From Calditrichota bacterium (GTDB taxonomy: Bacteria; Calditrichota; Calditrichia; Calditrichales; Calditrichaceae), in contig JAJRSN010000350.1 of NCBI GenBank assembly GCA_024278715.1, positions 1 to 9,589 of the forward strand: a stretch of 9,589 nt of DNA, written 5' to 3'. The position numbers were made by a program, and so were the translations under genes. The stretch's first letter is position 1, and each line of letters opens with the position of its first letter. The notes beneath the pieces were generated by a model, which had not been told where the DNA came from, did not search any database, and worked only from the letters and a program-made list of their open reading frames with translations. Below, piece after piece: positions 6,378 to 9,589 of the stretch.

Positions 6378-7235
6378 CTACACATTTTGCAGGTGTTTTC
6401 CCACGCTCAACCGGCTACTAATCATACCCAGCAACCAGCCCAGTCCCAAAAGAATCAAAAACAAATAGGGTGTTGTCGCAAGATAAGGGTAAATAAACGT
6501 CTTTACAAATTTGATGAAATAAAATAACAAAATCGAAGCAATTGCTGCCCCAATTAATCCCTGCGCCATACCTTCTACCACGAAGGGACGCCGTACAAAT
6601 CGTTCGGTGGCTCCGACCAGCCGCATAATCGATATAATATCTTTGCGGGCATAAATGGTTAAACGGATCGTATTGTAGATTAAAACGAATGCAATAAAGG
6701 TGATCATCAAACCGATTAAAATTGTGCCCAGATAAACGATTTGAATATAACGATCGACAATCTGCAGCAGTTGTTTCTGAAATACAATTTCATCCACAGC
6801 ATCCAATTTTTGCAATTGACCGGAAATAGCCGACACACGCATGTAGGTGCGGTAACCCTTTTTCAGATGAATGACAAAGGAAGGCGGTAACGGATTATTT
6901 TCTATGATATCAAAAATATCCTGTCCAAACTCCTGCTTGAATCGTTTCGCTGCTTTCTCTTTGCTGATAAACTGGACGGACTCAATTCCCTCAATTTGTT
7001 GAATCGATTTTCGCAGCTGATCAATTTTTTCCTGTTTTACGGTCGGATCGAGAAAAACTTCGATTTCCATTTTGGCACGCAGTCGTCCGATCCAGCGATC
7101 CATATTTAAATAGAAAATTCCGAACAAACCGATCAGCAATAATGCCAGGCTAACCGAGGTAACGGCAATCACCGTCGCCAGACGCGCCCGCTTCATTCCC
7201 TGAAAGCCTTCTTTGACCGTAAACCAGAAACTCAT
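6378..7235 (-). CDS. ftsX: Cell-division ABC transporter-like membrane subunit FtsX
   Basis: FtsX pairs with FtsE in the inner membrane and, in studied bacteria, activates peptidoglycan hydrolases outside the membrane during division. The 285 residues show the usual layout. There is a short cytoplasmic start, a first membrane segment at about 20-44, and a large external loop (45-165) with the MEIEVFLD beta strand. Three more segments follow near 165-190, 222-246 and 256-275. The family hallmark after the second segment is visible: NTIRLTIYARKDIISIMRLVGAT (186-210 region, joined to the FVVEG block). The ATG is two bases after the ftsE stop, with only a weak GGGGGA upstream, so coupling to ftsE is likely. 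No EnvC-like or other hydrolase partner is in the window. Confidence 0.95.
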   Translation of the reverse strand: MSFWFTVKEGFQGMKRARLATVIAVTSVSLALLLIGLFGIFYLNMDRWIGRLRAKMEIEVFLDPTVKQEKIDQLRKSIQQIEGIESVQFISKEKAAKRFKQEFGQDIFDIIENNPLPPSFVIHLKKGYRTYMRVSAISGQLQKLDAVDEIVFQKQLLQIVDRYIQIVYLGTILIGLMITFIAFVLIYNTIRLTIYARKDIISIMRLVGATERFVRRPFVVEGMAQGLIGAAIASILLFYFIKFVKTFIYPYLATTPYLFLILLGLGWLLGMISSRLSVGKHLQNV

Positions 7236-7237
7236 TT

Positions 7238-7885
7238 CTAAACAATCATCCCCCGATTTATTTTAATGGTGCGATGTTTGAACTTGCGGATTAAATCATA
7301 ATTATGGGTTGCCATTAACACGGCGGTTCCTTTTTTATTAATACGTTCCAGCGTCTCCAGAATCTCCAATGACGTTCGCGGATCCAGATTTCCCGTTGGC
7401 TCGTCTGCCAGTACAATGAAGGGTTCGTTTATAACCGCCCGGGCAATCGCAACTCGCTGCTGCTCGCCACCGGATAATTCCTGCGGATAGTGATTTCTTT
7501 TCTGACTCAGCCCCATTTCAGTCAGGATACGCATCACCCGCCGTTTGATCTCAGAGGATTTGACGCCGGTAACCCGCAGCGCCAGCGCAACATTTTCATA
7601 AACGGTGCGATCCGTCAATAGTTTAAAATCCTGAAAAACGACCCCGATCTTTCGCCGAATGTAAGGAATATCTTTTCGTCTGATTTTGGCTGAACTGTAC
7701 TTGTCCACAATTACCGTACCGGCTTGAGGAAAAAGATCAAAGTAAATCAAACGCAAAATGGTGGATTTTCCGGCACCGCTTGGACCGATCAAATAGACAA
7801 ATTCACCCTTCAGAATGCGTAAAGAAACTTCCCGCAAAATGTATTTACCGTCAATCTGGACGTTTACGTTGTAAAACTCAATCAT
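7238..7885 (-). CDS. ftsE: Cell-division ATP-binding protein FtsE
   Basis: FtsE is the cytoplasmic ATPase of the FtsEX complex. From the ATG at 7885 it is 215 residues, close to other FtsE proteins. Walker A is GPSGAGKST (34-42), the Q loop is VVFQDF with Gln85, the ABC signature is LSGGEQQRVAIARA (137-150), Walker B is IVLADEPT (157-164), and the switch His is 194 in MATHN. The frame stays open to 7960, but the earlier starts lie inside the methyltransferase gene and add residues unlike FtsE. The ATG at 7885 has AGGAAG ten bases upstream and begins the conserved MIEFYNV sequence. It starts one base after the methyltransferase stop and ends two bases before ftsX. Confidence 0.96.
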   Translation of the reverse strand: MIEFYNVNVQIDGKYILREVSLRILKGEFVYLIGPSGAGKSTILRLIYFDLFPQAGTVIVDKYSSAKIRRKDIPYIRRKIGVVFQDFKLLTDRTVYENVALALRVTGVKSSEIKRRVMRILTEMGLSQKRNHYPQELSGGEQQRVAIARAVINEPFIVLADEPTGNLDPRTSLEILETLERINKKGTAVLMATHNYDLIRKFKHRTIKINRGMIV

Positions 7886-7886
7886 T

Positions 7887-8633
7887 TTACTTTTTCTTCC
7901 TGCATACAAAATGAACACGTTCCGATTCATCACTTCCCGGGCGGAAAGTGAAATTATCAAACACCCCCAGCAAATCCAGCGGACTCATCCCGATTAATTC
8001 AATCAACTGACGAATCTCGTAAATACGTTGCCGATGATGTTCCCGATAGGTTTCCCCGTTGATATAAATTTCGAATTCGTTGTGCTGAATTTTAGCTGCC
8101 GCATCATAATAAGCATGGCGCCGATAACCCTTTCCGTCCTGCCAATTATTCTCTTCACGATAATTCGGAAAATGTTCCTGACAACCAAAAGGGGTGACCA
8201 CATCAAATATAAAAATACCATTCGGTGCCAGTATGTGATATACTTCGTAAAAAAAAGTTAGTACATCTTCCGCCTGATACAGATAATTTAAGGAATCATA
8301 CATAAAAAGCACAGCATCGAACCCATTTTCCCGGAAAGGTAATTTTCGTGCATCTCCTTGCAGAAAATAAATACCCCGTTCCCGGCAGCGTCGCTGCGCC
8401 TGAAGTAACATAGCAAAAGACAAATCCATACCCACAATTTCATATTCATAACGATATAATTCTGCCGCCAGTTTACCGGTTCCGCAGGAAACATCCAGAA
8501 TTTTTTGCACCTTTCGGCGTGACATACTGAATGCTTTATGCACATACTGTGCCCACAAATGGTAATCTACATGCGCCATCACACGGTCGTATATTTGCGC
8601 CAGTGCCGAATAAATGGGTACATTCCTGTCCAT
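7887..8633 (-). CDS. Class I SAM-dependent methyltransferase, substrate unknown
   Basis: This 248-residue protein has the Rossmann-type methyltransferase core. Motif I is ILDVSCGTGK (45-54), the acidic end of strand 2 is Asp70 in IVGMDLS, the GDARKLPF block (93-100) matches motif II, and FDAVLFMYDSLNYL (105-118) matches the strand 4 region. The N-terminus carries YDRVMAHVDYHLWAQYV, an alpha-helical cap common in small-molecule methyltransferases of this type. A beta-rich insert with many His and Tyr residues (about 160-205) probably shapes the substrate site. The acceptor cannot be read from the sequence. The ATG at 8633 follows AAGGA by ten bases. The gene ends one base before ftsE, so it is co-translated with the division genes, which hints at an envelope or division-linked substrate but does not prove it. 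Confidence 0.9.
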   Translation of the reverse strand: MDRNVPIYSALAQIYDRVMAHVDYHLWAQYVHKAFSMSRRKVQKILDVSCGTGKLAAELYRYEYEIVGMDLSFAMLLQAQRRCRERGIYFLQGDARKLPFRENGFDAVLFMYDSLNYLYQAEDVLTFFYEVYHILAPNGIFIFDVVTPFGCQEHFPNYREENNWQDGKGYRRHAYYDAAAKIQHNEFEIYINGETYREHHRQRIYEIRQLIELIGMSPLDLLGVFDNFTFRPGSDESERVHFVCRKKK

Positions 8634-8655
8634 TATCTCGCAATCCTTAACGGAT

Positions 8656-9504
8656 TCAAACCTGATAAATTAACAAAATGGATAAACATGCCAGCCCGAT
8701 GAATACCGAATTATACCATTTTAACCGTTCCTGCCAGAAAATCCAACCAGTTAATGTGGAAATAAGAATAATACCAATTCCGTTGATCGGATACACCATC
8801 ATACCGGGCAAAATCTGCAACGCTTTGATAAAAAAGAATGTCGAAAAATAATTCAACAATCCCAATAGTATTCCGTAGCCGATAACCGGCGGATTTATCG
8901 ATTGACGGTTAACTATCGTAAAGAAACTCGCCACAATAAAAGAAGTAGGGAAAACAACCGATAATATTGTACTGGCATGTAAGTTTTGATTCAGTTCCGT
9001 AATCACTTTAAACAGAAAATCTGCCGTACCGACAATAAAAAACAGCAGGATTCCCAATAAGAAACCGTTTGACCATGTTTTTCGTTTTTTAAAATCAACG
9101 TTCGTATAATCGCCCGCCAGGGGCAACGCAATGAAAGCGACCGTAATACCGATCCATTGCATCATTCGAGGGCTTTCCTGAAAAAGGATGATAGAACCGA
9201 TTGTCGGTAGTACCGCAGACAAACGCATCAGAGAAACCGGTACGGCAATACCGGACTTACCGATGGTTTGCATCAGCAGAAAGAAACTCAACACGAAAAG
9301 AAATCCGATAATCAGACTGTAAATCATTCCCTGTTGGTTATGCAAGAGAAGTCGAAATTCTTCGAAACTGCTCAAGGCAATTATCGAAGCAATCGCATAA
9401 TTGACGGTCAATAAAGCAAATCCGGGAATTCGCTTTCTTTCCGTTTGTTTGAACAAATGCGCAATGCCAACCGAGCAAAGTATTGCCAGAATTAAATATC
9501 CCAT
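8656..9504 (-). CDS. EamA/DMT-superfamily membrane transporter
   Basis: The 282 residues are almost wholly hydrophobic, with about ten membrane segments and a short hydrophilic stretch near 133-143 (TNVDFKKRK) that divides two five-helix halves. This is the layout of the drug/metabolite transporter superfamily with two EamA repeats. Each half has a fourth-to-fifth helix motif of the expected kind: SLMRLSAVLPTIGSIILFQES in the first, and YPINGIGIILISTLTGWIFWQE in the second, with the conserved Glu after the helix. The substrate is not predictable; relatives export amino acids, nucleosides or other metabolites. The ATG at 9504 has only a weak upstream GGGTG. It ends 22 bases before the methyltransferase and starts 15 bases after an upstream stop, so it belongs to the ftsEX transcript. 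Confidence 0.85.
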   Translation of the reverse strand: MGYLILAILCSVGIAHLFKQTERKRIPGFALLTVNYAIASIIALSSFEEFRLLLHNQQGMIYSLIIGFLFVLSFFLLMQTIGKSGIAVPVSLMRLSAVLPTIGSIILFQESPRMMQWIGITVAFIALPLAGDYTNVDFKKRKTWSNGFLLGILLFFIVGTADFLFKVITELNQNLHASTILSVVFPTSFIVASFFTIVNRQSINPPVIGYGILLGLLNYFSTFFFIKALQILPGMMVYPINGIGIILISTLTGWIFWQERLKWYNSVFIGLACLSILLIYQV

Positions 9505-9519
9505 AACACCCGCATAAAA

Positions 9520-9589
9520 TTATCGAGCCTCTGAACCACCGATGCCGCCAAACCCGCCTTCTTTACCGGGAATCTGACTCGTTATTGTA
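9520..9589 (-). CDS. C-terminal end of an unidentified gene
   Basis: One minus-strand frame is open from the window edge to a TAA at 9520-9522 and gives 22 complete codons ending in a Gly-rich tail, KEGGFGGIGGSEAR. The other two frames hit early stops. The short distance to the transporter start and the same strand suggest the end of an upstream operon gene. Too little is visible to name a family. Confidence 0.45.
   Translation of the reverse strand, partial: TITSQIPGKEGGFGGIGGSEAR

Noticed and set aside
7886..7960. N-terminal extension of ftsE to 7960
   Set aside because: It would overlap the methyltransferase by about 74 bases and adds residues not typical of FtsE; the ATG at 7885 has a ribosome site and the conserved start.

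Overview
The window looks like chromosomal DNA from a diderm bacterium of moderate to low GC. Almost all genes lie on the minus strand in tight runs. The organism is not named by any marker I can prove. The hrcA-grpE-dnaJ order without dnaK, a LytS-type kinase, glycine-rich exported barrel-like proteins and AGGAGG-type ribosome sites would fit the FCB side of the tree (Calditrichota or relatives). That placement is inference.

Left block (1-2850, minus strand, transcribed right to left): a signal-peptide-bearing, glycine-rich, barrel-like protein; then an exported bactofilin-like beta-helix protein anchored by a multi-pass membrane domain; then a LytS/YehU-type sensor histidine kinase whose end runs off the window. 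The kinase start overlaps the preceding stop by four bases (ATGA). The trio looks like an envelope-sensing cassette and is the least ordinary part of the window.

Middle (2851-3290): the only plus-strand gene, tRNA-Asp(GTC), with a good sigma70-type promoter (TTGACT-17-TATATT) and its own intrinsic terminator. A second strong terminator facing the other way ends the dnaJ transcript.

Chaperone block (3291-6369, minus strand): hrcA, grpE and dnaJ. Two candidate promoters precede hrcA, and a terminator-like hairpin lies between hrcA and grpE. I found no CIRCE operator and no dnaK.

Right block (6378-9589, minus strand): the tail of an unidentified gene, an EamA/DMT-type membrane transporter, a class I SAM-dependent methyltransferase, ftsE and ftsX. 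Gaps are about 15, 22, 1 and 2 bases, so this is one operon. FtsE and FtsX form the ABC-type complex that links divisome assembly to cell-wall hydrolysis. The methyltransferase, one base from ftsE, has no obvious known role there.

No insertion sequence, CRISPR array, phage gene or other recognised mobile element was seen, and no gene-free stretch exceeds about 200 bases apart from the tRNA interval.
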